A stretch of 20,494 nt of DNA, taken from assembly GCA_002411015.1 (NCBI GenBank), contig DHPY01000117.1:6119-26612 (forward strand), in the 5' to 3' direction. The notes below the pieces were generated by a model that was given only the letters and a program-made list of their open reading frames with translations, was not told the DNA's origin and did not search any database. Below, piece after piece: positions 1-7,332 of the stretch. Origin of the DNA: Armatimonadetes bacterium UBA5352. Lineage in GTDB: Bacteria > Armatimonadota > Zipacnadia > Zipacnadales > UBA5352. How positions within the stretch are numbered: position 1 is the first letter of the stretch; every line of letters begins with the position of its first letter. A program made the position numbers and the translations under genes.

Positions 1-6
1 GCGGCT

Positions 7-26
7 GAGTTCCGCAAGCGGAACTC
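7..26. repeat. Perfect 9-bp hairpin
   Basis: GAGTTCCGC and GCGGAACTC face each other around a 2-nt AA loop. It lies just outside the 31-bp inverted repeat at 30-174 and may be part of the same mobile or REP-type element. No coding capacity is seen here. Confidence 0.6.
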
Positions 27-29
27 ACC

Positions 30-174
30 CTCGCTGCGCTCGGAGCGGCCCCTCCACGGCACGACGACCACGGCAGCGCCGCCGCACCGGCCCTGCAAAG
101 GGCGAACGACGGTAGTGACGCCCCGCGCGTACAGGCGCCCCACGCCGTGGAGGGGCCGCTCCGAGCGAAGCGAG
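30..174. repeat. Long inverted-repeat element (31-bp arms, 83-bp centre)
   Basis: Positions 30-60 and 144-174 are reverse complements over 31 bp with one mismatch, separated by 83 bp of non-coding sequence (61-143). The arms end in GAGCG(C/A)AGCGAG, and the inner part reads GGCCCCTCCACGGC or its complement. The arrangement of two arms with a short non-coding middle resembles a REPIN or a MITE. I see no transposase or clear target-site duplication. It may alternatively end an upstream transcript. The rest of 175-323 holds no supportable gene. Confidence 0.6.
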
Positions 175-323
175 GAGTGAGGAGGCGGCCGCGTCGTTTG
201 CGGTCGCCGACGAAGCCGCTGCGCCGGCCTCTGCCGTTGCACGGCCTGATCGCGCGCGAGGTCATTGTCACCCGCGCGGCGAACTCCGGCCCAGGTCCAT
301 TCCTGTAGCCGGAGGCGATTGAC

Positions 324-935
324 GTGACCCCAGAAGCCGCAGCCCGCGAGATGGCGGGCATGTCCACTGCCACGATCTCCGACGCACTCTTCCGCATGGG
401 CCACAAGAACCGCACGATGAAGCCGCGCATCAAGCCCGTTGACCCCGGCATGCGCCTCTTCGGGCCCGCGCTGACCGTCCACGCCTACCCCGGAGCCACC
501 CACGGGAGCAGTCTCGCGCTCAAGGCGGTCAAGCCCGGCGAGGTCATCGTGATGGACGTCGGCGGCTTCATAGACAACATCATCTGGGGCGAGATCTTCA
601 GCCACATGGCGGCCGTCGCGGGATGCGCCGGCGCGGTCATCGACGGCTCAGTGCGGGACATCGAGGGCGTCATGGAGATCGGCTTCCCGCTCTTTGCGGC
701 CGGGATCTCGCCCCAGGCGGGCACCGGCGACAAGCTCGGCGAGATCGGCATTCCGGTCGCCTGCGGAGGCGTGGTCGTCAACCCCGGCGACTTCGTCTAC
801 GGCGACCGCCTGGGAGTGGTCGTGGTGGCGCCGGAGATGACCGAGGAGACCCTCGACTGGTGCCGGCAGATCATCGAGAAGGAGACTGCCACGCTCAGGA
901 AGCTCAAGGCGCAGCTTGCGGAGATGGGGCGATGA
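324..935 (+). CDS. RraA-like / 4-hydroxy-4-methyl-2-oxoglutarate aldolase-family protein
   Basis: This 203-residue protein belongs to the RraA/HMG aldolase superfamily. Known members are metal-dependent class II pyruvate aldolases (4-hydroxy-4-methyl-2-oxoglutarate cleavage, oxaloacetate decarboxylation) or the RNase E regulator RraA. Visible signatures are WGE ending at E90, followed by the metal/substrate motif DGSVRD (D107 to D112), whose R111 and D112 match the catalytic Arg-Asp pair of the aldolases. Length is normal for the family. It starts at GTG 324, with GGAGG at 311-315 placed 8 nt upstream. Its stop overlaps the next gene's start (ATGA, 932-935), so the two are translationally coupled. 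The pairing with a 2-hydroxyacid dehydrogenase favours a 2-oxo/2-hydroxyacid metabolic role over RNase E control. The exact substrate is not readable. Confidence 0.88.
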   Translation: MTPEAAAREMAGMSTATISDALFRMGHKNRTMKPRIKPVDPGMRLFGPALTVHAYPGATHGSSLALKAVKPGEVIVMDVGGFIDNIIWGEIFSHMAAVAGCAGAVIDGSVRDIEGVMEIGFPLFAAGISPQAGTGDKLGEIGIPVACGGVVVNPGDFVYGDRLGVVVVAPEMTEETLDWCRQIIEKETATLRKLKAQLAEMGR

Positions 936-1876
936 GCGCGCGGGAGATGCTGGTGATCGACACGACCGGTCGCGCAAGCTGTCCACCGGAGGCGCTGGCA
1001 GAGATCGAGGGGCTGCCGGTGCGGTTCGAGCCCGCGAGAGCGGTCGAGGAGGACGATGTGATCGAGGCGGCGCGCGGGGCGACGGCCATTCTCGTCACCG
1101 CCGCGTACGTCACGCGGCGGGTGATGAAGGCGCTGCAGCCCGATCTGCGCGCAGTGGTGCGCTACGGGGTCGGCCTCGATCGGATCGACCTCGAGGCGGC
1201 GCGCGAGCTTGGCGTGGACGTGCGCAACGTGCGCGAGTTCTGCACGAACGAGGTCGCAGACCAGACGCTCGCGCTTGTGATGGCGCTCTCGCGGCGGCTC
1301 GTGCAGCATGTGCTGGCGACGCGCGAGGGGCGCTGGGGAGGCGTGGGCGCAGGGCCGCTGGTGCGGCTGAGCGGCAAGCGCGCGGGCGTGATCGGCTTCG
1401 GCGCGATCGGGCAGGCGGTGGCGCGGCGGCTGCACGGCGTGGGGATGGCGGTGGTGGCGCATGATCCGTTCGTGAGCGACGGGGCAGCGCGCGAGTTCGG
1501 GGTGACGATGGTTGCGCTGGAGGAGCTGCTGCGGACATCCCACGTGGTGTGCGTGAACTGCCCGCTCACGGACGAGACGCGCGGGCTGATCGGGGAGGCG
1601 GAGTTTGCGCTGATGCAGCCGGGGGCGCTGATCGTGAACACCGCGCGGGGCGGGATCATCGACGAGGAGGCGCTGGCGGCGGCACTGCGCGAGCGGCGGA
1701 TCGCCGGGGCGGGGCTCGACGTGCTGGAGCAGGAGCCACCGCCAGCGGACCATCCGCTGCTCGCGATGGACAACGTGCTGATCACGCCGCACATGGCAGC
1801 CTCCACGCAGGAGGCGATGGCGGAACTGGTGGTGGGGGTGTTCCGGCAGCTCGGGGATGCCCTGCGGCGGCTGTAG
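932..1876 (+). CDS. D-isomer-specific 2-hydroxyacid dehydrogenase (NAD-dependent, PGDH/CtBP-like)
   Basis: This 314-residue oxidoreductase should interconvert a 2-oxoacid and its D-2-hydroxyacid using NAD(H). The Rossmann motif GFGAIG is at 155-160. The catalytic triad is R239 (NTARGG), E268 (EQEP) and H287 (ITPHMAAS), in the usual order and spacing for the D-2-hydroxyacid dehydrogenase family. The C-terminal regulatory ACT domain of SerA is absent, so this is the short form. ATG 932 is chosen because it overlaps the preceding stop codon. The same frame stays open upstream to 623, but that stretch only reads through the RraA-like gene out of frame and is Arg-rich nonsense. Substrate is unknown: phosphoglycerate, glyoxylate/hydroxypyruvate or a sugar-derived oxoacid are all possible. 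Confidence 0.9.
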   Translation: MSAREMLVIDTTGRASCPPEALAEIEGLPVRFEPARAVEEDDVIEAARGATAILVTAAYVTRRVMKALQPDLRAVVRYGVGLDRIDLEAARELGVDVRNVREFCTNEVADQTLALVMALSRRLVQHVLATREGRWGGVGAGPLVRLSGKRAGVIGFGAIGQAVARRLHGVGMAVVAHDPFVSDGAAREFGVTMVALEELLRTSHVVCVNCPLTDETRGLIGEAEFALMQPGALIVNTARGGIIDEEALAAALRERRIAGAGLDVLEQEPPPADHPLLAMDNVLITPHMAASTQEAMAELVVGVFRQLGDALRRL

Positions 1877-1890
1877 GATCGGCAACGGTT

Positions 1891-1909
1891 GGCGGGCTGG
1901 AAGCCCGCC
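1891..1909. repeat. Short palindromic repeat, copy 1
   Basis: GGCGGGCTGGAAGCCCGCC forms an 8-bp perfect stem with a GGA loop and is followed by GCTACG. A second copy with one G:T wobble lies at 16185-16203 and is followed by ACTACG. Shared flanks as well as the shared stem indicate a dispersed REP-type family rather than chance hairpins. Confidence 0.6.
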
Positions 1910-1947
1910 GCTACGCGAGACGGATACGGCCGACGACGAACGGCTAA

Positions 1948-1976
1948 CGTGGTGCGGGCGGGGCGCCCGCACCACG
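1948..1976. terminator. 12-bp GC-rich hairpin between convergent genes
   Basis: CGTGGTGCGGGC (1948-1959) pairs perfectly with its complement at 1965-1976 around a GGGGC loop. It sits 70 bp after the dehydrogenase stop in a convergent intergenic region, so a terminator role is plausible. There is no T-tract, so it may instead be another member of the GC-rich palindromic repeat families. Confidence 0.4.
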
Positions 1977-2033
1977 GGACGACAGAGGCAACATCATCCG
2001 AGGCGCGGGATTCCAGCCTGCGGTGGTTGTCCA

Positions 2034-2121
2034 GTCGTATGGAGGGGAGGGGCTTCAGCCGCTCCCACATCGCGTTGCCCAACAGCTCGGAGCCGCTGAA
2101 GCGCCTCCGCTCCACAACGAC
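2034..2121. terminator. Long imperfect inverted repeat at a convergent gene end
   Basis: The arms at 2034-2065 and 2089-2121 are complementary over about 32 bp with few mismatches and one bulge; the core is GCTTCAGC and its complement. The loop is 23 nt. It lies 7 bp beyond the stop of the minus-strand permease gene (2128) and about 160 bp beyond the plus-strand dehydrogenase stop, so it could act as a bidirectional transcription terminator or mRNA 3'-end protector. No U-tract follows on either strand. A REPIN-like repeat is the alternative. Confidence 0.45.
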
Positions 2122-2127
2122 TCGCTC

Positions 2128-3327
2128 CTACTCGTACCGCAGGCACTCAATCGGGTCGAGCGCCGCGGCTTTCTGCGCCGGGTAGAAGCCGAAGAAGATG
2201 CCTACCGCGCCTGAGAAGAGCAGGCTGACAGCGATCGCCCAGCTTGGGACGATCGTCGCCCAGCCGAGCGTGTCGCCGAGCATCTCCGACCCGATCCATC
2301 CCAGGCTCAGGCCGATCACGCCGCCGATGAGGCTGAGCATGACCGACTCGATGAGGAACTGGGCCAGGATGTCGTTGCGACGTGCGCCAACGGCCTTTCG
2401 GATGCCGATCTCCCGGGTACGCTCGGTCACCGAGACGAGCATGATGTTCATGATCCCGACGCCGCCGACGATGAGTGACACAAGGGCGATGCCGCTGACG
2501 AACATCGTGATCTGACTGGTAGTCTCGGTCATAGTTGCCAGCATCTCGCTCTGATCACGGATGCGGAAGTCCTCGGTGAACTCGTTGACGCGGTGCGCTC
2601 GGCGCAGGACCTGCTTGATGCTCTCGATCGCTTCGGGGACCTCTTCCTCGGTCGCGGCGGAGACGTAGATGTTGCGAAGATCAGCGTCACCAACGAGCCG
2701 CTGCCGGGCCGTTGTGATCGGGATGACGATCTGGTCATCGGGGTCGCCGAAGCCGCCACCCTTCTCGGAGAGGATGCCGATGACCTCGAACGGGACGCCG
2801 TTGATGCGGATGAACTCGCCGATCAGCGGGCGGCCGTAGAAGAGCTCATTGACGACTTCCTGTCCGAGGACCGCGACACGCGATCGCGCGCGTTCCTCAC
2901 TCGTGGTGAGGAAGCGGCCGTACGCCATCTCGAAGGCCATGACCTTCGGCCAGACCGTGGTGGCTCCGACTACGCCGGTGGTGTGTGAGAGGTTGCGGTA
3001 CTTGGCGTTTCCGTTCGTCTGCACGACCGGGGCGACTGCACTGATATGCCTCGCCTGCTCCTGAAGTGCTTTCACGTCCTCCTCAGTCAGTCTCCCGGGT
3101 CTGCTTGCGCGCCAGCCCTCATCGCCACCACCGGGGCGGATGGTGAGAAGGTTCGCGCCCATGCCGCGAATACGGTTGATCGTATCGGTTTTGAGCCCTT
3201 CGCCGATGGCGACGACGATAAGCACCGATGCGACGCCGATGATGACGCCGAGCATGGTGAGGATCGAGCGCGACTTGTTCGCCATGAGGCTCGAGTAGGC
3301 TGATCGTATGGCTTCCATCAAGCTCAT
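2128..3327 (-). CDS. MacB-like ABC transporter permease (FtsX domain)
   Basis: This 399-residue inner-membrane protein is the membrane half of a MacB-type mechanotransmission exporter. TM1 is at about 21-43, followed by a periplasmic MacB_PCD-type domain (about 45-270), then the FtsX domain with TMs at about 272-298, 322-345 and 360-383. The typical cytoplasmic loop TERTREIGIRKAVGAR follows TM2, and the C-terminus has the usual DPIECLRYE ending. Classical E. coli MacB carries its ATPase on the same chain; here the ATPase is a separate gene whose stop overlaps this start (ATGA, 3324-3327). It is the last gene of the efflux operon. The substrate could be a peptide, macrolide, siderophore or lipid-linked product and cannot be told from the sequence. 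Confidence 0.93.
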   Translation of the reverse strand: MSLMEAIRSAYSSLMANKSRSILTMLGVIIGVASVLIVVAIGEGLKTDTINRIRGMGANLLTIRPGGGDEGWRASRPGRLTEEDVKALQEQARHISAVAPVVQTNGNAKYRNLSHTTGVVGATTVWPKVMAFEMAYGRFLTTSEERARSRVAVLGQEVVNELFYGRPLIGEFIRINGVPFEVIGILSEKGGGFGDPDDQIVIPITTARQRLVGDADLRNIYVSAATEEEVPEAIESIKQVLRRAHRVNEFTEDFRIRDQSEMLATMTETTSQITMFVSGIALVSLIVGGVGIMNIMLVSVTERTREIGIRKAVGARRNDILAQFLIESVMLSLIGGVIGLSLGWIGSEMLGDTLGWATIVPSWAIAVSLLFSGAVGIFFGFYPAQKAAALDPIECLRYE

Positions 3328-4028
3328 ATCAGATCACCAACCGCGGCCTCCTGGTGGTTGAAGACATCGCTGACGACCTCTCCGTCCACGAGGCGCATAA
3401 CGCGCTTGCATCGTTCAGCCACACGCGGGTCGTGGGTGACCATCACCAGCGTGATGCCCTCGTCGTTCAGCTCATCGAAGACCTGCAGGATCTCCAGCCC
3501 GGTCTTCGTATCGAGGTTGCCGGTCGGTTCATCGGCCATGACGATGCTCGGGCTGTTGACGAGCGCGCGGGCGATTGCGACCCTCTGCTGCTGCCCGCCG
3601 GAGAGTTCACGCGGACGGTGATGGGCGCGGTCCGCGAGGCCGACTCGCTCGAGGGCGGCCATCGCCCGCTCGCGCCGGTCCGGGACGCCCGCGTAGATCA
3701 GCGGCAGTTCAACGTTCTGCACCGCGCTCTCCTTGGAGAGGAGGTTGAACTGCTGGAAGACGAAGCCGATCTGACGATTGCGGACGGCGGCGAGGCGGTC
3801 GCCATCGAGGCGCGAGACGTCCTCGCCGTCGAGCAGGTATGCTCCGCTGGTGGGCGTATCGAGGCAGCCGAGCAGGTTCATGAGCGTGGACTTCCCCGAT
3901 CCGGACGGGCCCATAATCGCCATGTGCTCGCCAGCCTCGATCGCGAAGGAGACGCCGCAGAGGGCGTTCACCTCGACGTCGCCCATGTGGTAGGTCTTAT
4001 GCAGGTCGCTTATCTGAATCAGCGCCAT
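3324..4028 (-). CDS. ABC transporter ATP-binding protein (MacB/LolD family)
   Basis: This 234-residue ATPase powers the adjacent permease. The full motif set is intact: Walker A GPSGSGKST (40-48), Q-loop in FQQFN (91-95), signature LSGGQ (142-146), Walker B with D166 and E167 inside MADEPTGNLD, and switch H199 in VTHD. The FQQFNLL segment and the DEPTGNLD ending are typical of the LolD/MacB/FtsE subgroup. It starts 20 bp after the membrane-fusion gene stop, with AGGAG about 12 nt upstream of ATG, which is rather far. Translational coupling to the upstream gene may help. It overlaps the permease by 4 bp. Confidence 0.95.
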   Translation of the reverse strand: MALIQISDLHKTYHMGDVEVNALCGVSFAIEAGEHMAIMGPSGSGKSTLMNLLGCLDTPTSGAYLLDGEDVSRLDGDRLAAVRNRQIGFVFQQFNLLSKESAVQNVELPLIYAGVPDRRERAMAALERVGLADRAHHRPRELSGGQQQRVAIARALVNSPSIVMADEPTGNLDTKTGLEILQVFDELNDEGITLVMVTHDPRVAERCKRVMRLVDGEVVSDVFNHQEAAVGDLI

Positions 4029-4048
4029 AGGGTGTTCAGACTCCTGGA

Positions 4049-5938
4049 TCAGCGTCCGCCGGCTCTGCCGATCATGCGCGTCGCGCGTCGCGCGCCACCG
4101 CCGGGGCCGGGGCCACCGGGGCCACCGCGACCGCCCGGGCCGCTCTCGCCTGCGGCAGAGGGCAGGGCAAGCCGATCGCCCTCCTCCACGCCGCTGATGA
4201 TCTCGGTCTGGATGAAGTCGCTCACGCCCACCTCGACCGGGCGCCGTTGCGGCTCCTCGGAGCCTTCGACAACCACCTCGACCGCCGTCTCGCCGCCGGA
4301 GCGGTCGATCGCGCTATCCGGGACGAGCAGGATGCCTTCGCGCTCCGCTGTGATGATGCTGGCGTCCACGGTCATCCCGGGACGAAGGTCAGGGTGCAGG
4401 TCCAGAACGCGGATGCGCACGGGGAAATAGACCACGTTCTCCTGCGAGGCGCCCTGCGGGAATATCTTCTCGACCTCGCCGCAGATATCTTCGTTTGGCA
4501 GGGTCTCTACGGATATGTCCACAGGCTGGCCGGCCTGGACGCGCGAGATGTCAACCTCGTCCACATTCGCCATGACGTACATCTCAGTGATATCAGCCAG
4601 CGTAATGATGGAGGTGCCCTCTGCCAGCGCCGCGGTTCCTGCCGGGACCACGGTACCCTCTTCGACATGTTTGGTCAGCACCACACCATCGCGCGGAGCA
4701 GTGATCGTGGTGTGGGTGAAGTTGTATTCCACGTCCTGAAGGCTTGCCTGGGCGCGCCGCAGGTCGGCGGACGCGGCGGCGACCGATTCTCGCTGTGCCC
4801 GCGCCGTAAGGCGACCGGACTCTGCGCGGTCGAGGCTGGCCTCAGCCTGGTCCACCGCGCGGCGCGCAGCCTCGACCTCGCCCTCGCGCACGTCAATCTG
4901 CTTGCGCTGCGCCTCAGCGGTCCGCAGCGACGCCTCCGCCTCAGCCAGAGACGCCTCGGAGGCCTCACGCGTTCGCGAGCGCACCTCAATCTGCACATCC
5001 TGTGCGCGCGCCGACTGCAGCGCCGCCTCAGCCTGCCGTACCGCTGCCCGAGCGCGCTCAATGTCCTGCGGGCGCGCGCCCGCCTCCGACAGCGAGAGCG
5101 CCTCGCGCGCAGAGGTGAGCTGCGCCTCCGCCGTGGCCACGGATCGCCGGGCCGCGTCCAGTTCCTGATCGGAGACGTAGCCCTTGGAGTGGAGGCTCTC
5201 GGTTCGGGCAAGCTCGGTGCGGGCATTGCTCACGACGGCCTCGGATTCGGTCACACGCGCCCGGGCCTGGGCGATCTCCTGCGGGCGATTTCCGGCCTCG
5301 AGGAGCGCGAGGTCCTGCTTCGCGCGCTCGAGCGACGCCTCTGCCGAGCGGATCTCCGCCTGCGTCAGATCGGGCTGGACGGCCTCCTGTGCCTTCGCCT
5401 GCGCGAGGTTCGCGCGGGCGGAGACAACACGCGCTCGGGCCTGCTCGATCGCCTGCTCGGTCGTCTCGCGGGTCTGAGAGAGGGTCGCCTCGGACTGCTT
5501 GAGCCGGGCTCTTGCGGACGCGACTCCCGCGCGAGCTTCGTCAATGCCGGAGTAGGTCTGCTCCTGCGAGGCATCGGCGGAGAAGCGCGCCTGTGAGACA
5601 CGCGCGCTGGCGCCCTGAACCTCAGCAGAGGCCGATTCGACTTCGGACTCGAGCTCGGTCGGGTCGAGCTGGGCGATGAGATCGCCCGCTTTCACGAAGT
5701 CGCCGGCGTCGACGTACAGCTCCTTGATCTCGCCACCGCTGCGCGACTTGACCTCGACGGTGGTGAGCGGCTCGAGCACGCCTGTGGCGGCGACGGTCAC
5801 GCGCAGATCACCGCGCTCGACGGTGGCGATGGATTCCTCGGCGTCCTCCTCCTCCTCAGGAGCGCGGGACCTGATGAACCACCATATTCCGCCGGCGACT
5901 ATGACGACAAGAATGGCTATGCCGATCCATCGCTTCAT
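4049..5938 (-). CDS. Periplasmic adaptor (membrane-fusion protein, MacA/HlyD family) with an extra-long coiled coil
   Basis: This 629-residue adaptor links the ABC permease to the TolC-like channel. An N-terminal TM anchor (about 4-22) is followed by an acidic stretch and the first half of the lipoyl/barrel-sandwich domain (about 42-98). An Ala/Glu/Arg-rich alpha-helical region of about 300 residues runs from 100 to 405. The second lipoyl half begins at ITAPRDGVV (about 412), then come the beta-barrel and membrane-proximal domains, ending in a Gly/Pro-rich tail (about 584-602). MacA itself is about 370 residues, so the hairpin is greatly expanded; two similar segments (EAGNRPQEI and EAGARPQDI) point to internal duplication. 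Its start overlaps the tolC-like stop (ATGA, 5935-5938). Confidence 0.93.
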   Translation of the reverse strand: MKRWIGIAILVVIVAGGIWWFIRSRAPEEEEDAEESIATVERGDLRVTVAATGVLEPLTTVEVKSRSGGEIKELYVDAGDFVKAGDLIAQLDPTELESEVESASAEVQGASARVSQARFSADASQEQTYSGIDEARAGVASARARLKQSEATLSQTRETTEQAIEQARARVVSARANLAQAKAQEAVQPDLTQAEIRSAEASLERAKQDLALLEAGNRPQEIAQARARVTESEAVVSNARTELARTESLHSKGYVSDQELDAARRSVATAEAQLTSAREALSLSEAGARPQDIERARAAVRQAEAALQSARAQDVQIEVRSRTREASEASLAEAEASLRTAEAQRKQIDVREGEVEAARRAVDQAEASLDRAESGRLTARAQRESVAAASADLRRAQASLQDVEYNFTHTTITAPRDGVVLTKHVEEGTVVPAGTAALAEGTSIITLADITEMYVMANVDEVDISRVQAGQPVDISVETLPNEDICGEVEKIFPQGASQENVVYFPVRIRVLDLHPDLRPGMTVDASIITAEREGILLVPDSAIDRSGGETAVEVVVEGSEEPQRRPVEVGVSDFIQTEIISGVEEGDRLALPSAAGESGPGGRGGPGGPGPGGGARRATRMIGRAGGR

Positions 5939-7332
5939 TCGTCTCCCACCGTCCCAGCATCGAGCTCATTCGGGGTGCCCTCGGCCTCAGGCAGCAGCGG
6001 CCGTCCCGATGCGGAAAGAAGCTGATACCACGCCACGTTGCGGTCGTAGAGCGCCTGGACGAGGTTTGCTCGCGCCCGGCGCAACGACAGCTCCGCGTCG
6101 GTGACTTCGATGATCGTCGCGACACCCGCGGCGTAGCGCTCCCGGGCGGCGTTCATACTTGCCTCCGAGGCAGTGACCGAGACCTCCGCCGCGCTCACAC
6201 GCCCCGTGGCGTCGCTGAGGACATACCATGCAGACGAGACCTGGCGCGTCACATTCAGTTCCTGCTCGGCGAGGGCCACGCGGGTGCCCTGGAGATTCGC
6301 GCGGGCCGCGTCCACCGCCGCACCCGCCTGCTTGTTGAAGATCGGGAAGCTCAGGCCCCCCGTGACTCCCCAGGTATCGCCGGTGACGTCAGCATGGCGG
6401 CCGTAGTCGGCAGAGCCCTGCACGTTCACCGTCAGCCCGGCGTCTATCTGCGCCTGCTTGAGCGCAAGCTCGCTCGCGCGCACGCGGAAACGCTGCGCCT
6501 GCAGGTCGGGGCGAGCCTCGATGGCTTCGGCGATCCAGCCCTGAAGATCGCTGAGCTCGAACTCGCCGTTGAGCTCACCGCGGATCAGCGGCAGCGTATC
6601 CGGTGGGAGTGCCAGCAGCGATCGGAGCTCCGAGAGGGTGGTCCACACGGTGTTGACGGTGCGTACCGCCTCGAACTGCGCGTCGGCGAGTTCAGCCTCG
6701 ACCGTGAGGCGGTCGGCCGGGGCGACGGCGCCGGCCTCGATGCGCGCGTTCACGAGGTCGAGGTGCATCCGCGCCGCTGCGACCGCGTCATCGGCCACCT
6801 CCGCGAACTCCTGGTCGGCCAGGACGCCGAAGAAGGTGGAGGCTACGCTCGCCAGGAGACTGCGCTGCGCGTCCGCGATGCCAAGCTCGGAGGCGCGGGT
6901 GCGCGCCTGTGACTCGCGGATCGACTCCTCGCGCCCGGACTCGTAGAAGGTGTGGGTGAGAGTGAGCTGGACGTCGCTGGTCTCGGAGCGGCCCCCGCCG
7001 CTGTCGATGATCGCGCCATCAACGTTGACGCGACGGGCGAGGCCTTCGCTCACACGCGCGTCAGCGTCGAAGGTGAGGATCGGCAGCCTGCGCGCGCGTG
7101 CACCCTCAAGAGAGGCCCGTGCGGCCGCCGCGCTGGCCTCGGCCGATGCGATGGATGGATTGCGCTCGATCGCCAGTCGCATCGCCTGCTCGAGGGTGAG
7201 CACCGGGGTGATCTCATCCTGTGCGTGTGCGGAGAGGGCCGGCATGAGTACGCAGATGAACGCGAGTGCCACTACCGGCACTCGCGCCGGAGTGCGTCTC
7301 ACCGGCCCCCACGACCTTGCCTGTCTTCCCAT
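5935..7332 (-). CDS. TolC-family outer-membrane efflux protein
   Basis: This 465-residue protein is predicted to form the trimeric outer-membrane channel of the efflux pump. A signal peptide (hydrophobic core about 18-33, likely cleavage after SAHA at 37) precedes two OEP repeats. The first begins at LTLEQAMRLAIERNPSI (about 46) and the second near LQGWIAEAIEARPDLQ (about 258), the internal duplication typical of TolC. Long Ala/Glu/Arg helices match the periplasmic tunnel. Length is normal for the family. Its ATG shares one base with the marR stop (TGATG at 7330-7334), showing tight coupling to the regulator. There is no lipobox Cys, so it is probably not lipid-anchored like OprM. Confidence 0.92.
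   Translation of the reverse strand: MGRQARSWGPVRRTPARVPVVALAFICVLMPALSAHAQDEITPVLTLEQAMRLAIERNPSIASAEASAAAARASLEGARARRLPILTFDADARVSEGLARRVNVDGAIIDSGGGRSETSDVQLTLTHTFYESGREESIRESQARTRASELGIADAQRSLLASVASTFFGVLADQEFAEVADDAVAAARMHLDLVNARIEAGAVAPADRLTVEAELADAQFEAVRTVNTVWTTLSELRSLLALPPDTLPLIRGELNGEFELSDLQGWIAEAIEARPDLQAQRFRVRASELALKQAQIDAGLTVNVQGSADYGRHADVTGDTWGVTGGLSFPIFNKQAGAAVDAARANLQGTRVALAEQELNVTRQVSSAWYVLSDATGRVSAAEVSVTASEASMNAARERYAAGVATIIEVTDAELSLRRARANLVQALYDRNVAWYQLLSASGRPLLPEAEGTPNELDAGTVGDE

Noticed and set aside
623..931. Upstream extension of the D-2-hydroxyacid dehydrogenase frame
   Set aside because: It overlaps the RraA-like gene in another frame, is Arg/Gly-rich nonsense and has no homology-like features. 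ATG 932 gives the full family domain.
797..2115. Long minus-strand open frames opposite the aldolase and dehydrogenase genes
   Set aside because: They are shadow frames of GC-rich coding DNA, with His/Arg/Ser-biased composition and no domain motifs.
4247..5596. 449-codon plus-strand open frame opposite the membrane-fusion protein
   Set aside because: Leu/Arg-rich antisense of the repetitive Ala/Glu coiled-coil gene, with no RBS and no motifs.
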